Shown here: positions 23,463 to 34,540 of the stretch, piece after piece
Numbering within the stretch: the stretch's first letter is position 1
How the letters are laid out: every line of letters starts with the position of its first letter
NCBI GenBank assembly: GCA_905221605.1
Contig: CAJNDS010002199.1
Coordinates: 321,001-385,000, forward strand
Length of the DNA: 64,000 nucleotides
Direction: 5' to 3'
From: Symbiodinium natans
Lineage: Eukaryota; Sar; Dinophyceae; Suessiales; Symbiodiniaceae
Translations under genes and position numbers: made by a program
The notes under the pieces: model-generated
What the model was told of the DNA's origin: nothing
The model's database searches: none
What the model saw: only the letters and a program-made list of their open reading frames with translations

Positions 23463-24182
23463 ATGGCACACGCCACAAAGCGCCCTGCATCTCCTGGGGA
23501 AGACGCAGATGAGGACGCTACTGATCGGAAAGTGCTCCGCAAAGGGTCCTCCTGGCAGACCTTCTCGAGCTCTGACCCCCTCTATGCATTGATGGGCGAG
23601 GTGCAAGAGAAGAAAGTTGTGTCAGAGGATGGGCAGGTGAATCAGGAAAGATTGGGTCGATGCCTGCAGATTCTGGTCATGGAGCAGGCCGCGCAGAAGC
23701 CCAAGGATTGGATCGAGTTCTGGGCAGCGATGAATATTCCCGTCGAGTGCCAGTCCAGCGTACTTTCGGAGATCGTTGCCTTCTGCTTGAGCGTGCCCCC
23801 CGTGGGCGGCCTTGGTGCTGTCCTTGCCGAGCTCATAAAAGGCCACCGTGTGAAGACGAGGGCTGTGGAACAGGCCGTGGAACAAGCCATGGCCGGAGGT
23901 CAGGACACGGGCGGCGTGTTACGTCAGATGCTCTTCAGCATCTACCCGAAGGGCCCGGACTCCGACTGGGGCTGGTCTCGCGTTGGGTGGAGCTGGCAGG
24001 AGTGGTGGAAGATTGTTGAAAGGACGATTGGCTGCCTTGATAATCTGGCTGCCTTTGATGAACTGGGCCTGCTGCTGGAGCGCTTGGAATCAGAGGGTAA
24101 ACCGCTTGCTCAACAGCAGATTTGGTCTGAAGCCAGGTTGGCCAAGGCTGGGACATGGGATCTAATCACCAAGCGACCCTAA
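23463..24182 (+). CDS. Hypothetical 239-residue protein, uninterrupted frame
   Basis: An ATG-started frame of 239 codons. It opens with MAHATKRPASPGEDADEDAT and RKVLRKGSS, a charged, probably disordered, nuclear-type N-terminus. A helical region follows (LGRCLQILVMEQAAQKPKDW, FWAAMNIPVECQSSVLSEIV), then GLGAVLAELIKGHRVKTRAV. A Trp-rich stretch at about residues 168-187 includes SDWGWSRVGWSWQEWW. The C-terminal part is helical with LDNLAAFDELGLLLERLESE. No family recognised. Codon quality and length support a real gene. The region after the stop still looks coding in another frame (see next entry), so the true protein may be longer. Confidence 0.6.
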   Translation: MAHATKRPASPGEDADEDATDRKVLRKGSSWQTFSSSDPLYALMGEVQEKKVVSEDGQVNQERLGRCLQILVMEQAAQKPKDWIEFWAAMNIPVECQSSVLSEIVAFCLSVPPVGGLGAVLAELIKGHRVKTRAVEQAVEQAMAGGQDTGGVLRQMLFSIYPKGPDSDWGWSRVGWSWQEWWKIVERTIGCLDNLAAFDELGLLLERLESEGKPLAQQQIWSEARLAKAGTWDLITKRP

Positions 24183-24196
24183 TCAGTAGCAGCACA

Positions 24197-24394
24197 CGTG
24201 GGGCTCTTCAAGCGATTCGCAAGATGTTCTTGAGCCCTGAGGTTCGCGAGTCTCTGTGCAAGTTTGCTGATGTGTCGGACGCTGACTTGCAAGCATGTCT
24301 TTCGGCCAGTCTCACAAGCCGGACAAATCCATAAGAGAAGCAAAGAAAGTCTCGCGACTCATTTTGCTCAAGCAGCCTTTTGAGAAGTTGCAAG
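24197..24394 (+). pseudogene. Frame-displaced continuation of the 239-residue protein or a separate exon
   Basis: Fifteen bases after the stop at 24182 a different frame reads GALQAIRKMFLSPEVRESLC then KFADVSDADLQACLSASLTS and meets TAA near 24330. A third frame then reads KPDKSIREAKKVSRLILLKQ and PFEKLQ up to a GT. The stretch looks coding across two frame changes. This suggests a decayed or mis-sequenced C-terminus, or unrecognised short introns. Confidence 0.35.
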
Positions 24395-27300
24395 TATGTA
24401 GCCCTTCTGAAGCGTGTGAGTGCGTGTGCCCAATGTGCGACACATCAGTGATGGGCCAGCATGCCAGAGCTGATTGATTGTTTTTGTATTGTGAAGGTAG
24501 CTGCAGTAGATGCGGAGTTTCGAGGTGTGGCACTGTCAGTGGGCGCCCAAGCATGATGGACACCGCAGATGGTGCTGGCGGGGGTGCGGGTTCGTAGTGT
24601 CTCGACAAGGATCCGCAAGGCAAGCCGGTGGAGTTCGTCCGTGAGCTGGTGCAGGCATCGTTCATGACAGGACAGGAAAGTGAGACAAACAGAGAGAGGA
24701 CCCGGTAGGTTCGTCCCCTGTACCTGCCAGCAGAAGAATCGCAAGACCGTAAGAGAAATTGCTACTGGTCCCAATGCTCACGCTGCTTGCAAGCGCTTGT
24801 GTGCATCGCCTCGGCAGCCGGGCCGGCCCAAGCCACGGGACGTGCATTTCGGCAGTCCAAGTCGAAGGAGTTTCCAGTCACGGTCGGGTTGCAGATACGG
24901 AAAGCGACCACGGGTCGAGGACAAAAAGAAAAGAGGCAGCCGCACTTGCTAAAGGGCCTGCAGACACACGGGTCCGCAGGACGCGTTTTTGCTGCTTATA
25001 CCTCCTTTCGGGGTTGCTTCACTAGAGCATCTGCTAGGACGCAAAATGCCGGACGCAGTGGTCTCGTCTACCCCCAAAATCATCTAATGACGCGAAAAAC
25101 GGTTTCGGACTTCCGATGCCGTACTCACTCTTTGACTGTTGAGGGCTTGCGGCATTTCTCCCTGAGGACGTTAAGATGAACTAACGTTCTACATTGTTTA
25201 GCGTCTAGGCCTCTTTTGACACAGCGGTTCTTCATCTACGAGAACGAATTTTTCCTTTCGGTGGAGAGTCGAACTCATCTTGCCTTCGGATGGAGCCTTT
25301 CACCTTCGGAATAGTACAGGCTTTTCAAATATTGCTACGTTTTGCTGTGGTTTCAAGTAGATGCCAAGATGGAACATTCTGTTCATATAGGTCTGAGGCC
25401 TTTGGACGTAGCATGCCTGTCGACATTCGCCGTTCAGGATTCACTCCCCTCTAGGGGTCAAGCCGCTGCGACAAGAATGAGACTTTCCCCTACTCATTGG
25501 GTTCAGGCCTGTTCAGTCGTCTTCTCAAGGTCAAGGGCTTCTGGTGAATACTTACTAGCATACGTACATAGCCACATATGTAGCCTTTAACATGCCACTC
25601 CCTTATGAACATGTCGCGCCATGTTTGCATACATGGTCGCGCGCACCAGACTGGAAAGCAGGTTCCAGGCATGTGCCCATTAATCCCCACCTCCTTCGCA
25701 GTGTCCTGATTTCGGATGCACGGCACGTCACCGCATGCAGCGAAGTGGAAACACGGTGAAATCTGATGGTATTAGCGCATTGGCACAGCTCGAGTTCGTC
25801 ATGTGAATGCAGGAGTGTGATAGTGCTGTCGGCAGAGATTCATTTACCGGGTTTACCGCCCTTTGCAGGAGACGGCGAATATGCGGACGGCATGTCTGAG
25901 GCAGAGGGGGATTGTGCTGCTGTTGGCGCTGAAAAACCTAGAGGGAGGCGGGCGTAGCACTAACGATCAACTCAGTCACCAACACGAATATTGGAACTCT
26001 GAAAAGCAGATACAGGAGAGATCAGAATATGGAGAAGAAAGCACTGAGCTCATCATCGGCAGACATCAGGAAGTCTTTCATCGGGAGGGCGGACAAAGTA
26101 ACAGATCGTGCAACCAACTTCGATGGAGCTTTATATCTTCTAGCCAGATGCGGCTGTAGTGGGAGTTGAGTTACATCCAGGTACAGTCCCACTTCAAGAT
26201 TGCTTCAATTGACTTTATCAAGGACCATGGTGAACTGTTTCGTAGTCGCATCTTGTTGCCACTTGAAACTGAATTGAACAGAACTCGGGAATGATCTCAT
26301 GGCAGTTTGGGTTTTCAGATCACGTTGAAATTTAAAGGCCACCTTGTTTCAGTCGTGTTAAGCTGCAAGTTGAAATCATAGTCCCGTCGCACACAGATCC
26401 TAGCAACTCTTCCTAGCGTTTTTTGTTAAGCAAGCATATGAAAAAGCGTACGGCCTTCGGTTTTTTCATATCGATAGGGCTCGCCGCTTGAGATTGTGAC
26501 CCACGATGTTGAGGCTTGGAGGGGCATTGCGGAATACGAGAGGTGGATTTAGACATGGAGGGTGGAGAAGAACTTCACAGATATGGCGAGGCAGGAAGCA
26601 CTGGTCTCCCTCAATCGCAACCCTGAGGGCAGACGCCGTACATGCGCGACGAGCCGCGCGGATTCACAGCCCATGGCGCCCATTAACTCGCAACTACCTC
26701 CCCCCCTGCAGTCGCGCCGAACGAACGTAGGATAAGACAACACGGCGGCGAGGGCACGCGCGTGCCAGAGGGAGACCACCCGCATACAGCCCGAAGACAC
26801 ACCTAGCGATGATGACTCCCATCAGCACCCTGCCCGAGCATCCGAGTGCAAGTCGACTGGAATCATGGCATGGCTATAAGCGAAGACCTGGTGATGGACG
26901 TGGTGCTGCGCAACGATTACGGAAGGGGGTGTTTCAAAACCTCGCATGGAGGCCGGGACCGAAGACGAGATCATTGACGGACTCAGAGAGCTGGATCGAG
27001 GTTCAACCCCAAAATGCTATGAAGACAACATGCGGAAGTAGTGGGTGATAAGCTGGTTCTCGATAACGGGGTCGTACGGCAGCCGCACCAGTGTGCTGGT
27101 GGTGCCTTGAGACAGGATAAGACTGCAAATGTGCTGACAAGATGGTCGGTAGCGATGAGAGCGTTGCGACATGTTGTGACCATCGATCCAAGTCGCTCAG
27201 CAGGGATATCCGTCGATCAACGTCGCTCAGCAGGCTGCACCGAGACCGGCATGAAAATAGACCATCTTCAGAGCGGGGCGAAATGATTTTGGTTTTGGGG

Positions 27301-27744
27301 CCGATGCAACTTGTGGGTGTGTGTGTATGTGGTTGCACCAGTGAAGGGTGAGACCGGTATGAAATATCCATTGCTGCTGGCTCGCTCTGAAGCACTGTTG
27401 GTTTTTTCATCATTTGGTTTCGTGGAAGATTCAACATTCGACACGCCTTGGAAGATGCTTGTCTACCACTAACCAAACAGCTACATGGGGGTCGTCGCGA
27501 TTTGCTGGTCCAAATCCACGATTTTCCAGCCAACCGTTCTCGGCCCATGGCCTTCAAAGACAAAACTTATCTTTGGATTTTGTTTCCGGAGACAGAGATG
27601 AGAGCTCTTTCTTGAAAAACTGGCAAATCTGGAAAATCATAGGGAGGCCCACCCAGGCCATGATTTGCTCTTTCACGGGAACACGGCAAAACAATTCTTT
27701 GTGTGAATATAGGTGGCACGACATGTAGCTCTTCTGATGTTCTG
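24395..27744. other. Intergenic DNA, no gene supported
   Basis: Scattered short frames only. One possible small exon at about 25869-25955 follows TTTGCAG and reads MSEAEGDCAAVGAEKPRGRR, but nothing joins to it. No repeats of note. Confidence 0.3.
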
Positions 27745-27864
27745 ATGTTCGGCGTCAACATCGCAGAGATTGCTCGTTGCTACGAGGCGCAGCTCGGCGA
27801 ACTGCTGAACAAGTGCTGTGAAGCCCAGCTGGACGGGAACCTGTTCAACTTCAGCGCTCTTTGA
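27745..27864 (+). CDS. Short terminal exon, helical, family unknown
   Basis: From ATG 27745 the frame reads MFGVNIAEIARCYEAQLGEL then LNKCCEAQLDGNLFNFSAL and stops at TGA 27862-27864 (39 residues). The regular charge and leucine spacing suggest a helix. It is probably a last exon; no upstream partner was identified. Confidence 0.35.
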   Translation: MFGVNIAEIARCYEAQLGELLNKCCEAQLDGNLFNFSAL

Positions 27865-28237
27865 CTCTTCGGCGCTTCGCTTCATCACTTTTGGACTCCT
27901 CGATGCTTCGACCATCTTCGACCCTCTTCACTTCGATGATTCGATGGCTCTTGAACCTGTGCATCCTGCAGCCTGGCATGTGACATATGGTCTTTTGTTG
28001 CATCGAGGAGTTTGCCAGATCGCTCACGCAGGATCCGACGGTGTGTTCCTGAGCCAGTGAAAGTAGTGAAAGTCTGTCAACATCTGTAACATGTCACATT
28101 TCCTCGGGTGACTTATGTTTTTCTCATGCCCCTTTTTCTGAGGTCACCTTGCAATCAGCCTTCAGCAAGCTTCAGGAGATTGTGTTGACCTCACATTCCG
28201 GTCGCCTATTGCACATGGGCAGTACCGTTGCCTTGGT

Positions 28238-28486
28238 TTGGCGAGAGAATCAACGGATTGCAAGCCAAAGGTGCAGCAAGTCCTTCAAACACCGCCAGAG
28301 GTACATTTGCTGCAAGCTATGCTGCGGAAGTGGCTGGTAACCGGAACAGGAAACGTCTTTTCACGGCTCCAGGATGGCGACCTTGTCGGCACGGCTGGAC
28401 GTTGGCTGCTGGCCAGACAGCTGCAGAGTGTTGCGGAGGAGCGGAAGTGTGAGGGGGGCGGAGAGCGGTCTTGGGACATGAAGTGA
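28238..28486 (+). CDS. Candidate terminal exon, family unknown
   Basis: Open for 82 codons to a TGA at 28486. It reads PKVQQVLQTPPEVHLLQAML, then RKWLVTGTGNVFSRLQDGDL and GRWLLARQLQSVAEERK. Composition and helix-like pattern look like protein. The true exon start is unknown; there is no ATG at the left end. Confidence 0.4.
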   Translation: MARESTDCKPKVQQVLQTPPEVHLLQAMLRKWLVTGTGNVFSRLQDGDLVGTAGRWLLARQLQSVAEERKCEGGGERSWDMK

Positions 28487-29312
28487 TCATGGGCGGAACG
28501 ATGCGATCCTGCTCAGATCCAAAATGAGACCTTGAACAGCCATGAAAGATTTTGAAAGCCAGGGCGTAGTGCAGTTAGTGTCTTCAAGAGTCCAGCGACG
28601 AACAACACTTGAGCCGGAGTGAACACCGACAGAGATCGAATCTACTGGGGCACCCCGGTGACCCAAGAACCAAGAACAACAACCGAGGTGTTGGCTCAAT
28701 ATTGTCCGGCTCGGAAGAATTTGGCAGACAGGCATAGAACTCAGGAAACATGCGATCACAACTCTGGAAGCACGCGGAGACTACTCACGAATCTATCGGC
28801 TCGAGGGCGTCGGGTTCAGGCTTTTGACATTGAGTTTTTTTTCCTCATGGTTTTGGGATTTGGATTTCAGGGCTTGGGATGTAGGAAGTCAGTTTCCCGA
28901 CGAGTTGAACTTCCAAACGTTGGAAGTTTTTGAAGTCAGCAGCATCTTTAGAAGTAGTTTGACTCGGCCGGGAGCGGCTCGGTTCGCTCCTACTGGGGAC
29001 CATTTCAACCACGTTATTTTGCATACACGCAATTTTGTCAGTTTAGTTTCAACCATGTTTACACTTCTTCCCTTTAGGATATCCAAAGTTTACACAGGCA
29101 ACTCAATAGCTTAACCGTTCTCCGAAAGTGAAGTAAGTTTAGACACATGTAAGCTTGACGATCGGTCTTCGGACACAAATCTGCCGTCAAATAGAGCACA
29201 CAGGTCCTGCGCACTTTGCCAGAAGTAATGGAAGATGTGGTTTGACAAGCAAACGGCGTATGTCAACCCAGAGCTTTAGCACCCGCCCGGCGGATCCCGT
29301 AGCTGAACCTAG

Positions 29313-29490
29313 GACGCGGCCCACGTTGCTGCAAAAGAGGAGAAGCTCGAGGCATGCCGCCTCATTGGCTCGCCACAGTTTCATGCTTGCGGCAGTTGCT
29401 CTCGCTTCGAGGAAGCTGACGTAGAGGCAGATGAATCCACCACTGTGGACCCCACGGACCAGGAGTTCGACAGCGAGGCGCTGGGTGCCT
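29313..29490 (+). CDS. Acidic exon with strong donor
   Basis: Open from just after an in-frame TAG (29310-29312) to the donor T|GTGAGTGCC at 29491. It reads HVAAKEEKLEACRLIGSPQF, then SRFEEADVEADESTTVDPTD and QEFDSEALGA. The acceptor is not fixed. No family recognised. It lies 175 bp upstream of the sugar transferase but is not in frame with it. Confidence 0.4.
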
Positions 29491-29664
29491 GTGAGTGCCG
29501 GTGATTTTCGGTGTTACTGGGACACAATGCCCTGTGTGCATCGTTGATGTGTACACTCCAGCTGTCGCAGAAGGAAAGCTGATACGGCTTTTTGCTCAAG
29601 AAATGCCTCGGTTCCATCTTGTTAGTCCAAAGAATCCATCGTCCATTTCTGCTTTGATGCCGCC

Positions 29665-30630
29665 ATGTTCTTGAAGCTCCTGCCGCTTTTGGCCACTGGA
29701 TTTGTGGGATGCTATGGTGTCGATGGTGTCGGAACCGACCTGTGGACCAACTTTCTCATCTTTGATCATCACTACCTGCCGATGGCAAAGTGCTGGTTTC
29801 AATGGTTTAAGAAGAGCGCCTCCGCTCGCCCACTGCAAGTTGGTTGCATGGACGGCCCTTCTTGTGCAGAAGCGGAGCTTTGGCGACAGAGCTTGCAGAA
29901 CAAGGTTGGAGGAATGAACATCACAAACGTTCTCAACCCCAGTCAAGTTGAGCAGACCTGGGTAGATATGTCAATTTCGACGGAAGGGGAGATGAAGCTT
30001 GTGCAGCCACATCCTGGCCACAGGCAGATGATCCGAAGTGAGGTTTCAACTGGTTCGGATTTTCCCAGAGGCAACTACATTCAAATGTATCACAAGATGC
30101 TCTGGGACTCACTGAGCCAGAAGAATGCTGTTCTGCATCTTGACGTTGACGCTCTGTGGTTGCGGAGTCCTGATTCGAGCCTGGCCCGGGTGCTGGAGCA
30201 GTTCCCAGATGCTGACATAATTTCATCTTCCAGTACGGAGTGGGACCCAAAGAAGATTTCAGACAAATGGGGTTTCGTCTTGAATGTTGGCTTTATCATG
30301 TACAGAAACACTGAAAGGGTACGGGAGCTTTTCGAAGATGATCTCTTGTCGGTCCCGACGGAAAAGCAGTCTTGTCAGGTACTTCTGAACTTTGCATTGG
30401 ACCGCAGGGGCTGCCAATGGAGTGGAAGCAGCCTTGAAAACCGGGTCGGGATCTGTGGCGGAATCAAAGTCATCGCCCTTCCACAAACTTTCGTCTCGAG
30501 AGCAACTGATTTGGTGTACAACCCAGAAGATCCTACAATGCCAATCATTGCCCATCCGGACACTGGGCTCTTGCATCTCACTGGCATAAATAGGATGGAG
30601 AAGTTTCGCAAGATGGGTTTATGTACATAG
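29665..30630 (+). CDS. Nucleotide-diphospho-sugar transferase family protein, intronless
   Basis: A 321-codon frame from ATG to TAG with no intron. Residues 1-16 (MFLKLLPLLATGFVGC) look like a signal peptide, so it probably enters the secretory pathway. The core fits the nucleotide-diphospho-sugar transferase family (PF03407, related to RGXT/GT77-type enzymes): NYIQMYHKMLWDSL at about 137-150, then AVLHLDVDALWLRSP with the metal/nucleotide-binding DVD at 160-162. Next comes FVLNVGFIMYRNTERVRELF at about 204-223, the family's N-GF-yyRnt element. Later, IIAHPDTGLLHLTGI carries a conserved-type His pair. It would transfer a sugar from a nucleotide sugar to a glycan or protein. Many dinoflagellate genes of this kind are retroposed; the absence of introns here fits that. 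Confidence 0.8.
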   Translation: MFLKLLPLLATGFVGCYGVDGVGTDLWTNFLIFDHHYLPMAKCWFQWFKKSASARPLQVGCMDGPSCAEAELWRQSLQNKVGGMNITNVLNPSQVEQTWVDMSISTEGEMKLVQPHPGHRQMIRSEVSTGSDFPRGNYIQMYHKMLWDSLSQKNAVLHLDVDALWLRSPDSSLARVLEQFPDADIISSSSTEWDPKKISDKWGFVLNVGFIMYRNTERVRELFEDDLLSVPTEKQSCQVLLNFALDRRGCQWSGSSLENRVGICGGIKVIALPQTFVSRATDLVYNPEDPTMPIIAHPDTGLLHLTGINRMEKFRKMGLCT

Positions 30631-30869
30631 ACAGCTGTGTTTTGTGACGAGGCGGCGGTCGCATGAACATAAGCAGCTATCGATGTCTATCACGATGGGG
30701 AAGTCCATCACATTCCATCACCACGAGCTGCTCAACGGTGCTCAAAAGCGTGTGCTGTGAATACAGATCAACTTGACTAACCAGCAATAGGGGATAATAG
30801 GGGTTTGTCCTTTCCGAGCTCGCGATGTTGCTTCCGCCTGGTACGCGTAGCTAGTAGCAGGTTTCAAAG

Positions 30870-30989
30870 ATGACGGAAGACAAGGAGGAAGATGACAGCG
30901 AGCCTCCTCTAAAGAGGACCAAATCTCAAGCTGCGAAGCTGAAGGTCGGAATCCCGGAGCTGACATGTTGTGCTCGCAAAGCTCCGTGA
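30870..30989 (+). CDS. Short acidic/basic N-terminal exon with nuclear-localisation-like motif
   Basis: From ATG 30870 the frame reads MTEDKEEDDSEPPLKRTKSQ then AAKLKVGIPEL and stops at 30989 (39 residues). PPLKRTK resembles a monopartite nuclear localisation signal. It is probably the first exon of a nuclear protein, with a splice site before the stop that I could not fix. Confidence 0.35.
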   Translation: MTEDKEEDDSEPPLKRTKSQAAKLKVGIPELTCCARKAP

Positions 30990-31577
30990 CGTGACTCAAG
31001 TCTGGAGTGGGCAATGCGTTGGAACTGGAGGTGTGCCTTGGCATTTGCTATCAAAGGATTTTCATGGATTTTCAGGCGTCCCGGGCCTCTGATATGCAAG
31101 TGTTGTCTCCCCCCTGTCTGCAAAAATCATGAGAGCAAACTCCATGACTCCATGATCTAGGAACTATTTTCAGATTTTTCAAGCATGGCACCCAAAGATA
31201 GGACTCGGGCGTCCTACGTGACTTCGAGTCATCTGCCATAAGGGAGTCGTCAAGTAGCTACCAGCAACATCAGCTAGCAGTCAAGCTGTGTGAGAAGCCG
31301 GACGTCGTTGTCTTCTTGGGGGCGCGGGGGGGGGGTGGGTGGGCGGGAGGGCACGGGGTGCAAGCACAACTCCTGCGATCTGGCCTTGTAATTTGTCACA
31401 GGGTGATGGGATAGACTTCGAGAATTCCGGAAGGCCATTTAGAGACACGTCCCGGCTCCAATGAATACTTGCTTGTTCGTGCTGCCGCCGCCGCAGCACT
31501 TCCAGCAGAAGTCTGTGCCATGAGCCATGGCAGACGGGTGTCGGTGAGAAATGTTTGCGGTGCCTTGGAGCTGCATG

Positions 31578-31642
31578 TCTTTTGCATGTTTTTGCATGTT
31601 TTTGCATGTCTTTGCATGTCTTTGCATGTCTTTGCATGTCTT
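31578..31642. repeat. 10-bp tandem repeat TTTGCATGTC
   Basis: Seven head-to-tail decamers TTTGCATG(T/C)(T/C), nearly identical. Because 10 is not a multiple of 3, translations through it repeat every 10 residues and all three reverse frames stay open, so long reverse frames crossing it (31281-31827) are not good evidence of genes. Confidence 0.95.
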
Positions 31643-32829
31643 TGCTGCTCTTCCGGAGGCATGGGGCGGGGCCCACCTACCATGGCTGCTCGCGCAGCTT
31701 GTGACTTCAGCTCCTTGGCGCTGTCAAGCACGGTTAGAGACGGTTCAAGACGAACGTTTCTCGTCTTTTGTTCTCTCAATGCGCCTTCGATGATGTTGGA
31801 TTCTGGAGTGTCTCGGGCTTGTCGCATCGAGACGAATTCCGCGAGAAACTTTGCTCGTCTGCAGCCAAACCACGGGTTCAGCTTCAGTCAGAAGACTCTG
31901 TGGGAGAGAGAGATGCGCGTAGTGCAGCCCTTCATGGCTGGTCGATATGGCTGGTGCTAGCACCCAGGCCTTGGGTGACTGTGTGTTCAGACGCGACTCG
32001 CTACGCCAGTGCCGACCAAAGCATGATGATTTGTGTGTTCTGAATGTGCTATAGTGAGCAAACAAGGCTTGAACTTGGCGATCGTGAAAGATGAGCATGG
32101 CATAGCAGAGCTCAACTCAGGTCAGTCGTTGTGCAGAGCGTCAATTTCGATGGTGCATACAGCTTGAACTTGCGTGAAGGCTGGGTCGGTGGTCGGGTGA
32201 CACGTGCCGACTGATTAGAGCACCGTGAATGCGGAATTATTCGGTGATGCAAGGACATGGGGCCGCGCTTTCATCCAGGAATCGAGTAGTGAGAACGACA
32301 TTGCAGTGAATCATCTCTGATGTTTCTGTAAAACGTAAGGATCTTGCGAGTTTGGAGTGGGGGTTGAGCCTACTGTCCACACATCAACGGGTACAGAGGC
32401 CCTTACGGTGCCTCCAAGAACAAGTGGCTCTCCGCGTACGATAGGTGAAGTCCACATGCTAATTAGTAGAGCAGTTCTTTTTCACCATTCGAGCCTTCCA
32501 AAGGTCATGAGCAGCCAAATGTACGGAGTAGCAGTCGAGTCGCAGAACTTGGAGTAGCAGGAGTTTCGGGTAGCCAAGTTCGTGCTTGGTGCGTTGTGTG
32601 CTTGTCAACGTTCCTTAATGTGACTGCTTCTCGCTGGCTGTCACGGCGTCGCTGACGCATTGATTTGCTGGTGGCAGGTCTCGACTGCCTCGGAGAGGTG
32701 CTCTGCAGTTTCATGCTCGACATGGCATGCGTAGTCATGCGTATGTATCTGTTGTCTGTTGTCTGGCTATGGCTGCCTGACTGCTGACGAACTGTGACAC
32801 ACCCTCCCAAGCCGTGCGAATGCCGTGCA

Positions 32830-33109
32830 GATCGTCGCGCCTCATGGGGCCGTCAACCAGTCTTTGCATGCAATTGCAGACTTTTACGAGCAGCCTTGCC
32901 CTTATTTCGAACAACTTTCAGACTTTCAGATACGTGCTGGTGACCCAGTTCTCAGATGCTCCCATGCTCTCAGGTTCTATGCATTCCGATACATTTGTGC
33001 AGACCCAGCAGCTTCGGAGCAGAAACAGGAGTGGCATTCGGTTTGGTTGGCAGACATTGCAGATGCAGTTTCTTTGAAGATCGATTCGAAGCAACCAAAG
33101 CTCTTATGA
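32830..33109 (+). CDS. Candidate terminal exon, aromatic-rich, family unknown
   Basis: Starts after CCGTGCAG and is open to TGA at 33109. It reads APHGAVNQSLHAIADFYEQP, then CPYFEQLSDFQIRAGDPVLR and FYAFRYICADPAASEQKQEW, SVWLADIADAVSLKID. This is strongly protein-like (about 93 residues). No family recognised and no upstream exon identified. Confidence 0.5.
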
Positions 33110-33607
33110 GAGGCCCCGCCTTTCAACTACGGAGTCTATGGCACATCACGAGGCCCGCTGTCGCTGTTCTCCGAGCTGCACGGAACTTTCAAAGCTCCCT
33201 CTCCTGCCGAGGGGGTGGAGCCTCAGCAGAGGCAAAGCGGGGTGAATTTTCTAAAGCAGTAGTTTGCTCGACGTCGCGTTTCTCTGTCGAGTTGACCCGG
33301 AAGTTTCGTTCGGACGGCTAAGCCCTACGCTCAGGCTGCTCGTGTAGATCTCGTTGGTGAGCTTCGAGCACTGGCAGCCGCAAGCTCAGATCTGTGGCGA
33401 TCAGTGCGGGCCAAGCTCAGGTTCAGGGCATGTCACCAACTCATCAATGTGGCATACTGTGGCCTCATCTACTCGTACCCCGCAGCATGCCATCACCAAG
33501 CAGGTATGTTCTGCATGTGACCGGCCCATCCCTGCAGAAGCACTGCAGCCTGTCCGCTGATTCTGACAGATGACATGTGTTCATTGGTCGGCCTTCCAGT
33601 TAACGAC

Positions 33608-34137
<530 letters not shown>

Positions 34138-34540
34138 TTTTGCATTGCACTCACTGCCAGAATCAGCATGTGGACCTCTGATCACTTTGGATCCTCGGCA
34201 AGTCGGCTACTCTGTATCCGCCTTGGGAGCTCCAGCAGTCTTTGCTAGTTCGTACCTCGGGGCTGCGATAGCGCTGTGCTGGCTGGGCACCCTACGACCG
34301 CTTCCTACTGGCTCACCTGCACCCGCGACTGCTGCAATGCAGGCTGGCCCCGATGTTGTGTTGCAGGCTATAGCTGTGCGCTAGCTGAGTTTGGTGTGAT
34401 TAAGGCGGGCAAGTTTGATATAGAAGGTCTCACCCGCCTTTGTTATTTCACAGTCCGGCCTTTTGGACCTCGAGAGGATCGCTTCCTCCAGATTGCCAGG
34501 TCTCACTACCTGCTATACTGAATCTGCTTTGGCAGAGTAC

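Noticed and set aside
31281-31827. Reverse-strand frames with a KTCKDMQRHA-type repeat
   Set aside because: Created by the 10-bp tandem repeat, which keeps reverse frames open. Only the part before the repeat looks at all protein-like.
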